7,158 nt of DNA, from the NCBI GenBank assembly GCA_964385715.1, contig CAYLRE010000251.1, positions 1 through 7,158 on the forward strand, written 5' to 3'. Under the pieces are notes generated by a model. That model was given only the letters and a program-made list of their open reading frames with translations. It was not told where the DNA came from and did not search any database. A program made the translations under genes and the position numbers. Source of the DNA: MB-PLM-2 sp964385715. Its GTDB lineage: Bacteria; Planctomycetota; Planctomycetia; Pirellulales; UBA7805. Shown here one piece after another: positions 1 to 6,655 of this stretch; within the stretch, counting starts at the first letter, position 1, and each line of letters starts with the position of its first letter.

Positions 1-570
1 GCCGCCTTCCTCTTGAAGCCGCTTGACAGCTCTGCGCATATGCCGGCGGTGATTTCGCGACCACATTTTCTCTAAGCTCTCGAAGCTAGGCGCAACCCTT
101 ACCTGTCCCACGCGAAATCGTTCGTGACCGGTAACAGCGTGACGCGCTCGCTCGAGTTCGCCGAGGAAGGATCGCCAAACGGGAAGTTCCGTCCGGCAAC
201 CCGCCAGCCAGAGCATAGGCCAGGACAAGTCCTTCATTCCTTCCAGCAGTTGTCTATGAATTCGCGGCCAATCAGCTCTTGCATCAACCATCAAATCGGC
301 GCCGGTCGACCAATCGTTGTGCGTCATCGCCCCAACCTCGATGACCTTCCCAAGGCGTTGCCCGATCAGCGGGAAAGCGGCGAGCATCTGCCCCTTCTCT
401 TCCACGACAATCACGCGAATCTGTTTCTGCTCGGCAAACTGTTTCAGCCACAGCTGAAACGGCTCCGACTGTGCAGTCGGCAGGGCCGACTCGCTACGAC
501 GCCAAAGGTCATCCCAGGCGGACGAACAATCGGAGAGCTGATCGATGGATGTCAGAATTCGAGTTTGCAC
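1..570 (-). CDS. GNAT-family acyltransferase, CelD/BcsL-like (N-terminal part, cut by window edge)
   Basis: An open frame of 190 codons runs from GTG at 570-568 to the left edge without a stop; an in-frame TGA lies at 580-582, so GTG is the only good start. The protein begins MQTRILTSIDQL. It has the layout of the CelD/BcsL group (PF13480, BioF2-like acetyltransferase): an early AWDDLWRRS-like segment (residues 18-26), PFQLWLKQF (37-45), a beta-rich part with AAFPLIGQRLGKVIEVGAM (64-82), then a basic segment MWSRNHRRHMRRAVKRL (169-185) that in the family leads into the catalytic GNAT/FemAB-like half. That half is beyond the edge, so acyl donor and acceptor cannot be judged. Relatives are often linked to polysaccharide or envelope modification. 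It is transcribed away from the plus-strand gene to its right. No clear ribosome binding site precedes the GTG. A long plus-strand frame over the same bases is a shadow. Family assignment is by remembered motif pattern. Confidence 0.75.
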   Translation of the reverse strand, partial: MQTRILTSIDQLSDCSSAWDDLWRRSESALPTAQSEPFQLWLKQFAEQKQIRVIVVEEKGQMLAAFPLIGQRLGKVIEVGAMTHNDWSTGADLMVDARADWPRIHRQLLEGMKDLSWPMLWLAGCRTELPVWRSFLGELERARHAVTGHERFRVGQVRVAPSFESLEKMWSRNHRRHMRRAVKRLQEEGG

Positions 571-878
571 GAGAAATGCTCACAGTTAAGTCATGAGGCA
601 AGACGCCATTAAAGCCTACTGTGCCAGCGGAAAGAACGTCGACTGGTTTTCTACCGTAGCGTTCAGTCTGAGAACGCGGCGTTCCAATTCTGACGTTTGT
701 AGGATTAACGGCACCGCCATGACCTGATATGTTGCGGTATGCCCAATTGCGGACGAACGGCCGAATGGAATTGTTCGCAAAAGACAATATGCCCCGGCGG
801 GCGGACCTTACACAGCAGTCGCCCCCCAAAGACCGCACATCCCCTGACAATCAGTCATCTCAGCCACTCGAGTACCCG
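571..878. other. Divergent intergenic region between the acyltransferase and the conserved protein gene
   Basis: About 300 bases lie between the two divergent starts, if the plus-strand gene begins at 879. It must hold promoters for both directions, but I find no hexamer pair close to consensus. The one structured element is ATTGT-N9-ACAAT at 770-788, a 5-bp-arm inverted repeat in an AT-richer patch. Its TTGT/ACAA form resembles many repressor sites, but short arms like these arise often by chance. If the plus-strand gene starts at 729 or 789, part of this stretch is coding instead. Confidence 0.4.
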
Positions 879-1460
879 ATGAGCATCAACGAACTGAGCG
901 ACTTACCTGCCGGGCTTCTTTCGATCGTCCCAGACGAAGAAACCGCAGAACTAGGAGCGGGGACTACCAATGGGAAATTCGAATCGGAACTTGCCTCACT
1001 CGATTTGGATGCCGCATTTCAACCACACCTAATCGTCGACCCACTCATGGCCGCCGCGTGCCACAGCGGACTTTGGCTTGCGCACAACTTCCTGGATGAA
1101 TCGCATACGCTGAGCCAATCGATTGACACGCCGACCGGCAGCTTCTGGCACGGCATCATGCATCGGCGAGAAGGTGACTTCTCCAACGCCAAATACTGGT
1201 TTCGCCGCACGGGCTACCATCCTGCATTCGAGTCGCTCGCCACGGCAGCATGCGTCCTGGCCAAAGAGCTGGGAACGACTCCACAATCGGAATTCCTGAA
1301 GACTCAAGCGGAATGGGATCCGATGGCATTCGTCGACCTCTGTGAAAACGCCGTTCGTGGTCGCGACAACTCGGCCGAACTCTGCGCCCGCATAGCCCGT
1401 AAAGAGTGGGAACTTTTGATGGCATTTTGCTTCCGACAGGCGATTGGCCAAGATTCCTGA
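879..1460 (+). CDS. Conserved protein of unknown function with an HRREGDF..AKYWFRR motif
   Basis: From ATG at 879 the product is 193 residues, ending at TGA 1458-1460. It has no signal peptide and no membrane segment, so it is likely cytoplasmic. The core (residues 57-118) is rich in potentially catalytic or metal-binding side chains: GLWLAHNFLDESHTLSQ (64-80), then WHGIMHRREGDFSNAKYWF (90-108) and HPAFE (114-118). I recall this signature from uncharacterised proteins of planctomycetes and some other organisms, but I know no function for it. The C-terminal half is helical in character with several Trp and Arg. Start choice is uncertain: the same frame is open from ATG 729 (243 residues) and ATG 789. 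I prefer 879 because the extra 50 residues are low-complexity and unlike a folded domain; no start has a good ribosome binding site. MarR follows downstream on the same strand but has its own promoter. Confidence 0.75.
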   Translation: MSINELSDLPAGLLSIVPDEETAELGAGTTNGKFESELASLDLDAAFQPHLIVDPLMAAACHSGLWLAHNFLDESHTLSQSIDTPTGSFWHGIMHRREGDFSNAKYWFRRTGYHPAFESLATAACVLAKELGTTPQSEFLKTQAEWDPMAFVDLCENAVRGRDNSAELCARIARKEWELLMAFCFRQAIGQDS

Positions 1461-1464
1461 TCTG

Positions 1465-1494
1465 GTGACACGCTCCACATTCCGTCGGTATAAT
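1465..1494 (+). promoter_or_regulatory. Sigma-70-type promoter of the MarR gene
   Basis: GTGACA at 1465-1470 (5 of 6 with TTGACA) is followed after 18 bases by a perfect TATAAT at 1489-1494. Transcription would start near 1501, giving a leader of about 75 bases before the MarR ATG at 1576. It begins just after the stop of the preceding gene at 1460, which fits an independent promoter rather than read-through. It is the best promoter match I saw in the window. Confidence 0.6.
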
Positions 1495-1527
1495 GGAAAG
1501 TGCGGGCAGAGCACATCCAATACTACG

Positions 1528-1554
1528 GGCCGATAGGCCGAATATTTCTATTCG
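1528..1554 (+). promoter_or_regulatory. Candidate operator or leader hairpin upstream of the MarR gene
   Basis: CGAATA-TTTC-TATTCG at 1539-1554 is a perfect inverted repeat with 6-base arms and a 4-base centre. It is 16 bases long, a usual size for MarR-family operators. Just before it, overlapping by three bases, is a direct repeat of GGCCGA (1528-1533 and 1536-1541). Both lie downstream of the predicted start of transcription and 21 bases before the ATG. A bound dimer could block elongation (autorepression), or the repeat could form a small RNA hairpin. The regulatory role is inferred. Confidence 0.4.
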
Positions 1555-1575
1555 CACACAACAGCAGGCACCCGC

Positions 1576-2073
1576 ATGCTCCAGTACGACTACGAGCAAA
1601 GTATCGGCTACTGGATCATGGGCGCCGCTCACGAACTGCAGCGGGCGCTCAATGAAGAGCTGGCCGCGCACGGCATCACCTTCCGCCAGTGGGAAGTCCT
1701 CGCGCTCATTTCGCTTAAGGGAGAGCAATCGCAGAGCGAACTAGCTGAGCAGATGCGACTGGAAGCCCCTACGCTGGTGGGCGTGCTGGACCGCATGGAA
1801 CGCGATGGCTGGATCGTTCGTGCGACCGATCCGGAAGATCGCAGACGGAAGATTGTCCGCCCCACGAGCCAGGTCACGCCCGTCTGGAATCAGATGGTGG
1901 AGTGTGCCCGACACATACGAGCCCGGGCAACCGAAGGGATCGAACAGTCGGACCTGACCGTACTGCACGATTGTCTTTACAAAGTGCGAAGTAACCTCGC
2001 TGGCGACAAGCCTCCGGTCCTTGCCCCCGATCCTGCTCGAGCAGAACTCACCAAGGAAACGACCGACGGCTAG
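1576..2073 (+). CDS. MarR-family winged-helix transcriptional regulator
   Basis: The 165-residue product has the MarR/SlyA layout: an N-terminal dimerisation helix (residues 1-32), then HGITFRQWEVLALISLKGE (32-50), the helix-turn-helix QSELAEQMRLEAPTLVGVLD (53-72), RMERDGWIVR (73-82) and the basic wing DPEDRRRKIV (85-94), followed by a long C-terminal helix to about 142. The last 20 residues are Pro/Ala-rich and probably disordered. Such proteins bind palindromic operators as dimers and usually repress their own gene or a neighbour; the ligand cannot be read here. A partial ribosome binding site, AGCAGG at 1563-1568, sits 7 bases before ATG 1576. The gene has its own promoter and a palindromic leader. 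It ends 48 bases from the convergent oxidoreductase gene, so autoregulation is the simplest guess for its target. Confidence 0.93.
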   Translation: MLQYDYEQSIGYWIMGAAHELQRALNEELAAHGITFRQWEVLALISLKGEQSQSELAEQMRLEAPTLVGVLDRMERDGWIVRATDPEDRRRKIVRPTSQVTPVWNQMVECARHIRARATEGIEQSDLTVLHDCLYKVRSNLAGDKPPVLAPDPARAELTKETTDG

Positions 2074-2088
2074 ATGGCATCCCCGGCC

Positions 2089-2109
2089 CGGCTCCGCGTG
2101 AATGAGCCG
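2089..2109. terminator. GC-rich hairpin between convergent genes, possible bidirectional terminator
   Basis: CGGCTC (2089-2094) and GAGCCG (2104-2109) form a perfect 6-base stem with a 9-base loop. Flanking GGCC at 2085-2088 and 2116-2119 could extend it imperfectly. It lies in the 48-base gap between the MarR stop (2073) and the oxidoreductase stop (2122), where a shared terminator would be expected. No T-run follows on either strand, so it is not a classical intrinsic terminator. Confidence 0.35.
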
Positions 2110-2121
2110 CATCGCGGCCCA

Positions 2122-3750
2122 CTACACGTCGCGCAAAATCTCTTCCGCTGCGTTGCGCCCGCAGGCTCCCATGACACCGCCACCAGGATGGCTGGCGGCT
2201 CCGCACAGGTAGAGCCCCTTAATCGGCGTTCGGTGGTCCGACCATCCGGCAACGGGGCGCACGCTAAACAACTGGCCAAGAGACATCGCTCCCTGAAAAA
2301 TGTTTCCACCAGTCAAGCCATAGACTCGTTCGATGTCGACCGGACTTAGGACCTGCCGGTGCAGGATCGCATTCGGAACATTAGGTGCATATCGAGCCAG
2401 CATCTCCACGCACCGATCGCCGAATGCTTCCTTTCGATCGTCCCAGTTCCCCTCAGCTAATTCGTAAGGAGCGTACTGCACGAACATCGACATGATGTGC
2501 TGGCCGGCCGGGGCGATGGTTTGATCGACGCTCGTGGGTAAAGTAATCTCAAGTACCGGCTCGTCACTGGGTCGCCCGTACTTAGCGTCATCGTACGCCC
2601 TCTCGATGTAGTCGATCGATGGCCCGATGTGAATCGTGCCATGATGATGCGGCTGCAATCCCTCCCCCTCGGCGCAGGTGAACTGCGGTGGCTCCGACAG
2701 GGCAAGATTCACCTTGGCCGACGCGCTGCGATAGTCAATCCGCTTCACCGCACGCAAGAACTCCGTCGGCAACTGTTCTGGCTCGAGAAATCGCTCAAAC
2801 GTCAGATGCGGATCAACGGACGAGGCGACCACGTCCGCAGCGATTAACGATCCATCGGACAGCATGACCCCAGAGGCTCGTCCACGCTCGGTCAGGATCT
2901 GCGCGACCTCGACTTCACGTCGGATCTCGACTCCGGCATCGGTCGCCGCGGCGGCGATTGCTTCCGACAGAGCTCCCATACCGCCCTGAACGTAACCCCA
3001 GACGCCCCGCTTGCCGGCTGCACTCCCCATGACATGATGCAACAACACGTACGCTGTGCCGGGCGACGAAATGGACTCGAACGCGCCGATGATGGCATCG
3101 GTAGCCAAGGTCGCTCGAACCACATCCGATTCGAACCAGCGTTCTAGAATTGGGCGAGCCGCTCCCGTCAGAAGTTCGATTGCCTCCGGCAGGTCCGCGC
3201 CCAGACGTGACATCGAACCATAGAGTTCCCACATCGTTCTCGCGTCGCGAAGCTTCTTTCCCATGCCAATCTTTCGCCAGTCGCTGGGCAAGGGGAGGGG
3301 ATCGGGAGCGACCTTGGAAAGCAAAGGCTCAACAACCTGGGCCACGCGATCGAGCAGGCTCTCATAGCGTTCGTAGGCGTCGGCGTCTTTCGTGCTGAAC
3401 TTGCTTATCTCACGGTGATTGAGCGCCGAGTCAGGCCCCATCAACAAGCTTCGCCCATCCGGGAGCGGCGTAAACGAGGAGGGGCTACGTGGCAAAATGA
3501 CAAGGCCATGCTGCTTTAGCCTGAGCTCACGAATTATCTCGGGCAGCAGAAGGCTTACCACATAGGCCGCGGTTGAGACCTTGAAACCTGGCCACAACTC
3601 CTCCGTAACGCAGGCTCCACCTAAAACATGACGGCGTTCCAGAACGCAGACGCGTTTGCCTGCACGAGCAAGATAGGCGGCCGCAACCAGCCCGTTGTGT
3701 CCCCCGCCGATGATAATGCAGTCGAACCGATCTTGTTGATTCGTCGCCAT
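2122..3750 (-). CDS. FAD-dependent oxidoreductase, PYROXD2 / phytoene desaturase-like
   Basis: The 542-residue protein is a flavin amine oxidase/CrtI-fold enzyme. Close to the N-terminus is the Rossmann dinucleotide site FDCIIIGGGHNGLVAAAYLA (residues 9-28), then acidic E38 in VCVLERR and GGA (44-46), which contact FAD in this family. The C-terminus has the FAD-binding motif TPIKGLYLCGAASHPGGGV (508-526) followed by MGACGRNAAEEIL. Length and motifs match the PYROXD2-like branch better than true carotenoid desaturases; no carotenoid genes adjoin, so I do not call it crtI. The substrate is unknown. I chose ATG 3750: a strong ribosome binding site, AGGAGGT (3761-3767 on this strand), is 10 bases upstream. 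An in-frame TTG at 3756 adds two residues but would be only 4 bases from that site. It lies 125 bases after the M50 gene and may be expressed separately. No signal peptide or membrane segment is seen. Confidence 0.93.
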   Translation of the reverse strand: MATNQQDRFDCIIIGGGHNGLVAAAYLARAGKRVCVLERRHVLGGACVTEELWPGFKVSTAAYVVSLLLPEIIRELRLKQHGLVILPRSPSSFTPLPDGRSLLMGPDSALNHREISKFSTKDADAYERYESLLDRVAQVVEPLLSKVAPDPLPLPSDWRKIGMGKKLRDARTMWELYGSMSRLGADLPEAIELLTGAARPILERWFESDVVRATLATDAIIGAFESISSPGTAYVLLHHVMGSAAGKRGVWGYVQGGMGALSEAIAAAATDAGVEIRREVEVAQILTERGRASGVMLSDGSLIAADVVASSVDPHLTFERFLEPEQLPTEFLRAVKRIDYRSASAKVNLALSEPPQFTCAEGEGLQPHHHGTIHIGPSIDYIERAYDDAKYGRPSDEPVLEITLPTSVDQTIAPAGQHIMSMFVQYAPYELAEGNWDDRKEAFGDRCVEMLARYAPNVPNAILHRQVLSPVDIERVYGLTGGNIFQGAMSLGQLFSVRPVAGWSDHRTPIKGLYLCGAASHPGGGVMGACGRNAAEEILRDV

Positions 3751-3760
3751 GGCCAATTAG

Positions 3761-3770
3761 ACCTCCTCCC
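3761..3770 (-). promoter_or_regulatory. Strong Shine-Dalgarno of the FAD oxidoreductase gene
   Basis: On the minus strand this reads GGGAGGAGGT, a near-perfect complement to the 16S rRNA 3' end. It stands out because the other genes here have weak or no such site. It favours ATG 3750 over TTG 3756 and suggests this gene is well translated. Confidence 0.75.
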
Positions 3771-3875
3771 TAGTGTGATCGTCGCAATAGGGTTTATCGA
3801 CGTCGTACACCGCATCTCTTAAACGCACCTGCAACAAGTGCGCAGCACCGTCCGCAAGGAATTGTCACTTCCCAG

Positions 3876-4955
3876 CTACACGTCAAACGGCAACGGAGTG
3901 AAGCAGAGAACCGGGATCGCAAATGAGGCAATGCCTAGAATGCGGCGTCCCCAACCGATATCGATCGTATCGTCCGTTGTGGGTGGATGCTCGATCCCCA
4001 AGAGAATGACCAAAATAAGCATTCCTGCCCACTGAAAAATGTCCGTCCAGACCATCCAGGCGATCACGCCAAACACGACGGCACGCGAAACCCATTTCCC
4101 GTATTTTCCAAACACAGCATGGGACACGTGTCCGCCGTCGAGCTGACTGATAGGAATCATATTCAACCCGGTCACGAGCATGCCGACCCAACCGGCCATG
4201 TAGATTGGATTGACCGCCAACTGCTGGTCCCCAGACAACTCGGGACGCAACACGAGAGTTAGTATTTTTACCAGCAGCGGATCGCCAAACTCTCGAGGGC
4301 CAGGCGTCGCCGTCATGATTCCGACGATTACAAAGGGAACGATCAACACCAAGCCGGCAAGCGGTCCGGCAATTCCGATGTCAAATAACGACTTGCGATC
4401 CATTTTCTGACGATCCATGCCGATGACCGCTCCCATGGTGCCAATGATCATCATCGGAAATGGGATGAAGTGCGGATAACTTGCATGAACGCGATGCTTC
4501 ACGGTCATTAAGAAATGCCCCATCTCGTGGAACATCAACACGGCCATCACACAGACCATGAACAGCAGCCCGTCGGACCAATTCTGTGCGATCACCTGCG
4601 ACATTGACATCGTCGTATTGCCGTACGTCGCCGGTCCACCAATCCAGGTCGGATACCAGTGATAACAACCTGCACTAAATGTCGTAAAACAGGTGAGCAG
4701 AAAGAGCACGACGGGGAGACCAACCCGCCTCTCAATCGTGCCAGCGTGTGTCTTCAGTGCGTCGGCCGCTGCCGGCAGCGGCATGACGGGCGGGCCGCCC
4801 ACGTAGACATCAATACTTGTGTCTGCGTCCCGAGGTGATGACTTCGCATCAGGGATCACTCCCGTTTCCGTCACCTGCGATTGAGGCGACAGAGGCGGGC
4901 GATGGGGCGGCGAAGGATCTTCCTGTGACGAGCTCATATTCATGGGCAACAGCAT
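3876..4955 (-). CDS. Site-2 protease-like M50 membrane metallopeptidase
   Basis: The 359-residue protein carries both hallmarks of the S2P/M50 intramembrane zinc proteases: HEMGH (residues 143-147), with zinc-ligand histidines and catalytic Glu144 inside a hydrophobic segment, and NMIPISQLDGGH (265-276), which supplies the third, Asp, ligand. Residues 1-75 are Pro/Ser-rich, hydrophilic and probably disordered. Membrane segments follow at about 79-98, 128-150, 192-214, 254-272, 291-303 and 308-322. The motif IPFPMMIIGTMGAVI (164-178) and the late HPPTTDD (323-329) resemble the plant EGY-type branch. These enzymes usually cut membrane-anchored regulators or small membrane proteins; the substrate is not indicated. 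All catalytic residues are intact. It follows the HDOD gene by 59 bases on the same strand. Start is uncertain among ATG 4955, 4943 and 4937, none with a good ribosome binding site. Confidence 0.92.
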   Translation of the reverse strand: MLLPMNMSSSQEDPSPPHRPPLSPQSQVTETGVIPDAKSSPRDADTSIDVYVGGPPVMPLPAAADALKTHAGTIERRVGLPVVLFLLTCFTTFSAGCYHWYPTWIGGPATYGNTTMSMSQVIAQNWSDGLLFMVCVMAVLMFHEMGHFLMTVKHRVHASYPHFIPFPMMIIGTMGAVIGMDRQKMDRKSLFDIGIAGPLAGLVLIVPFVIVGIMTATPGPREFGDPLLVKILTLVLRPELSGDQQLAVNPIYMAGWVGMLVTGLNMIPISQLDGGHVSHAVFGKYGKWVSRAVVFGVIAWMVWTDIFQWAGMLILVILLGIEHPPTTDDTIDIGWGRRILGIASFAIPVLCFTPLPFDV

Positions 4956-4956
4956 A

Positions 4957-4973
4957 CCAAACGCGACGTTTGG
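4957..4973. repeat. Inverted repeat just upstream of the M50 protease start
   Basis: CCAAACG-CGA-CGTTTGG is a perfect inverted repeat with 7-base arms and a 3-base centre. It ends one base before the ATG at 4955-4953 (minus strand), inside the 59-base gap after the HDOD gene. No T-run follows, so it does not look like an intrinsic terminator. It could be an operator, or an RNA hairpin that covers the start region and limits translation, if ATG 4955 or 4943 is used. Its role is inferred only. Confidence 0.45.
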
Positions 4974-5014
4974 CCGTCCATGCGTTTCAGATCGTGCTCA
5001 GTGTGCTAGGGGGA

Positions 5015-6655
5015 TCAAAAGACGTCGATGCTCTTGACGCCACTGCCCCCCGATGCGAGGACCGCGTAGAGACACCGGTCGGCACTCTGGCACAGCGACT
5101 GCGACTCGAAATTCTTCGAGAGAACGGCGACCGAGGCAACCCCCGCACCAATCGTGGTCGGCGTCGGAATGCCTGACGTCGCAGCTTCCACCTCGATAAA
5201 TACTTCACGGGCCAGTTCGACGGCCATCATCCGATCGCAATCGGGAAGAATCCAGGCTAGCCGCGAAGTGTGAACGGGACAGACCTTGGAGTACCTTACG
5301 GGAGCGGACAGGCAAGCATCCGTGACGATGTCCATGGAGTCACCAATTCCATCGGCCTCAAACAACACGACACTAAGCGACCACTGCTTCGCGCGGCACA
5401 GCGTGGCGGCGGCCGCGACGTCCGGACCGATCGACGATTCCGTGCTCCTATGAATCATTGCAATCGGCTCAGCCGTGGCGTTGGACGGTCCAGCGACTCC
5501 CACATTCGCCTGCGCCAGCGACACCTCAGCATGCTCCGGAACTAGCGGAACCGTCGATGTCACGTCTGATCGAGTTCCCGAATCCTGCTCGTCAGCTCCG
5601 ATGTCTGTCCATTCCAACATCTTCGTTAAGCAGTCGCTCAATGCATCGGCTTCGCCCCACACCTCTTCTTCAATGCCTGAATCGCGAGCGGTGCGATGAT
5701 ACTGCACAACGTCTCCCAGCGCATTCTCCGCTTCGGCGGCAAGCCGTGCCTGTGCCTCGGCGGCGATTTCGCAGTACGATGTCTCGTCGCCAATTTCGGT
5801 CTCCATCGCGGCGGCCAGTACCGTGACCATTTGGTCCACATCGCGGATTAGGCTGGCCATTTCTCCGGCAGACACCTCTCGGTACACCTGTCCCGCCAAC
5901 GCTAATATTGCGGCGCTGGATTCCGACGGCCGCGTCAAGCAGTCGGCAACCAATTCCGCTAAATGCAATACCTGCGGCAGACGTGCCATATCGATTGTCA
6001 GTGATCGCAAACTCTTCACATCGCGAACGCTCTCGATCGCATGAGCAATCGACTCGGGCAGTTGCCATCGACGCATTAGTTCCGCGCTCAGTTGTCGATG
6101 ATCGAATCCCAATGTTCCGCGCTCGTGAATCTCAAGATTGGATTCTTCCAACTCGACGCGACGCAGGAAGTTGACGTAGCGATCCTTGAGTTGCTGCAAT
6201 AACACAAGTTGCCCAAGGTCATCCAGCAACCCGCCAATGAAGGCCTCGTCTCCGCCGACGTGCCAGTACCGCTGACTGATCTCGCGAGCCGCGACCGCCT
6301 TGGATAGTGACCGCCGCCAGTATCGTGCCAGGACATCTGCGTCTTGCCCTTCAAACAGCGTCTCGGGCAAGCTGAATCCAAGCACGAGTAGTTTAAGCGG
6401 TTGAATTCCCAACAATGCCAGAGCCTGATTGAGATCAGCAACCTCACCGGTCCGCGAGAACACCGAACTGTTCACCACGCGTAGAATCTTTGCCGTGAGT
6501 GCAGGATCGTTTTCGACAGCAGACTTAAGCGCTGGAACATCGACGTCCGGCTGATCGGTCAACTCCATTACCCGAAGTGCCACGCCTGGCAACGTATAGA
6601 GTCGTCCTACGCGATCACCGAGGGCCTGTAGAGTTCGCGCAGGAGGTGGAGACAT
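5015..6655 (-). CDS. HDOD-domain signalling protein with a degenerate GGDEF-like C-terminus
   Basis: The 546-residue protein starts with an HDOD domain (about 16-215): LYTLPGVALRVMEL (19-32), NDPALTAKILRVVNSSVFS (49-67), LGIQPLKLLVLG (82-93), GGLLDDLGQLVLLQQL (141-156) and FDHRQLSAELMRRWQLP (184-200). The usual HD-type GLLHDIG is GLLDDLG here, as expected for HDOD, which lacks metal-dependent phosphohydrolase activity. A helical linker (about 215-350) and a low-complexity stretch (350-395) lead to a C-terminal domain (about 398-546) shaped like a diguanylate cyclase: ADRCLYAVLASGGSGVKSI (525-543) mimics the end of GGDEF domains. The signature loop itself is replaced by HTSRLAWILPDCD (462-474), so c-di-GMP synthesis is unlikely. 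It probably acts by protein contacts or nucleotide sensing. ATG 6655 is preferred over the adjoining TTG 6658. Only a weak GGAT-like ribosome binding site is seen. The M50 gene follows after 59 bases. Confidence 0.88.
   Translation of the reverse strand: MSPPPARTLQALGDRVGRLYTLPGVALRVMELTDQPDVDVPALKSAVENDPALTAKILRVVNSSVFSRTGEVADLNQALALLGIQPLKLLVLGFSLPETLFEGQDADVLARYWRRSLSKAVAAREISQRYWHVGGDEAFIGGLLDDLGQLVLLQQLKDRYVNFLRRVELEESNLEIHERGTLGFDHRQLSAELMRRWQLPESIAHAIESVRDVKSLRSLTIDMARLPQVLHLAELVADCLTRPSESSAAILALAGQVYREVSAGEMASLIRDVDQMVTVLAAAMETEIGDETSYCEIAAEAQARLAAEAENALGDVVQYHRTARDSGIEEEVWGEADALSDCLTKMLEWTDIGADEQDSGTRSDVTSTVPLVPEHAEVSLAQANVGVAGPSNATAEPIAMIHRSTESSIGPDVAAAATLCRAKQWSLSVVLFEADGIGDSMDIVTDACLSAPVRYSKVCPVHTSRLAWILPDCDRMMAVELAREVFIEVEAATSGIPTPTTIGAGVASVAVLSKNFESQSLCQSADRCLYAVLASGGSGVKSIDVF

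Noticed and set aside
124..612. Plus-strand open frame of 162 codons
   Set aside because: It lies antisense to the acyltransferase frame, which has clear family-like sequence. The plus-strand product is low-information and has no recognisable motif.
509..850. Minus-strand frame of 113 codons in the divergent gap
   Set aside because: Its product has no family pattern. Its 3' part overlaps the acyltransferase start in a different frame on the same strand, and its 5' part is intergenic.
1029..1728. Overlapping minus-strand frames opposite the conserved protein and MarR genes
   Set aside because: They are antisense to two genes with recognisable products, and their translations are Arg/Ser/Cys-rich shadow sequence.
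2457..3398. Several short frames on both strands inside the FAD oxidoreductase gene
   Set aside because: The oxidoreductase frame is continuous with intact motifs at both ends, so these are frame shadows typical of GC-rich DNA.
2122..3750. Calling the oxidoreductase crtI (carotenoid desaturase)
   Set aside because: It shares the fold and motifs, but there are no carotenoid genes nearby and the sequence reads closer to the PYROXD2-like branch, so no gene symbol was given.
3798..3805. 8-base palindrome CGACGTCG upstream of the oxidoreductase
   Set aside because: An 8-base palindrome in GC-rich DNA is common by chance, and no promoter hexamers sit convincingly around it.
5270..6174. Plus-strand frames opposite the HDOD gene
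   Set aside because: They are antisense to an intact HDOD protein, Arg/Ser/Pro-rich, with no motifs and mutual overlaps.
2122..6655. A dedicated new multi-gene system made of the HDOD, M50 and oxidoreductase genes
   Set aside because: They share strand only. Spacing of 59 and 125 bases, a separate strong ribosome binding site and unrelated functions give no evidence for a joint pathway.
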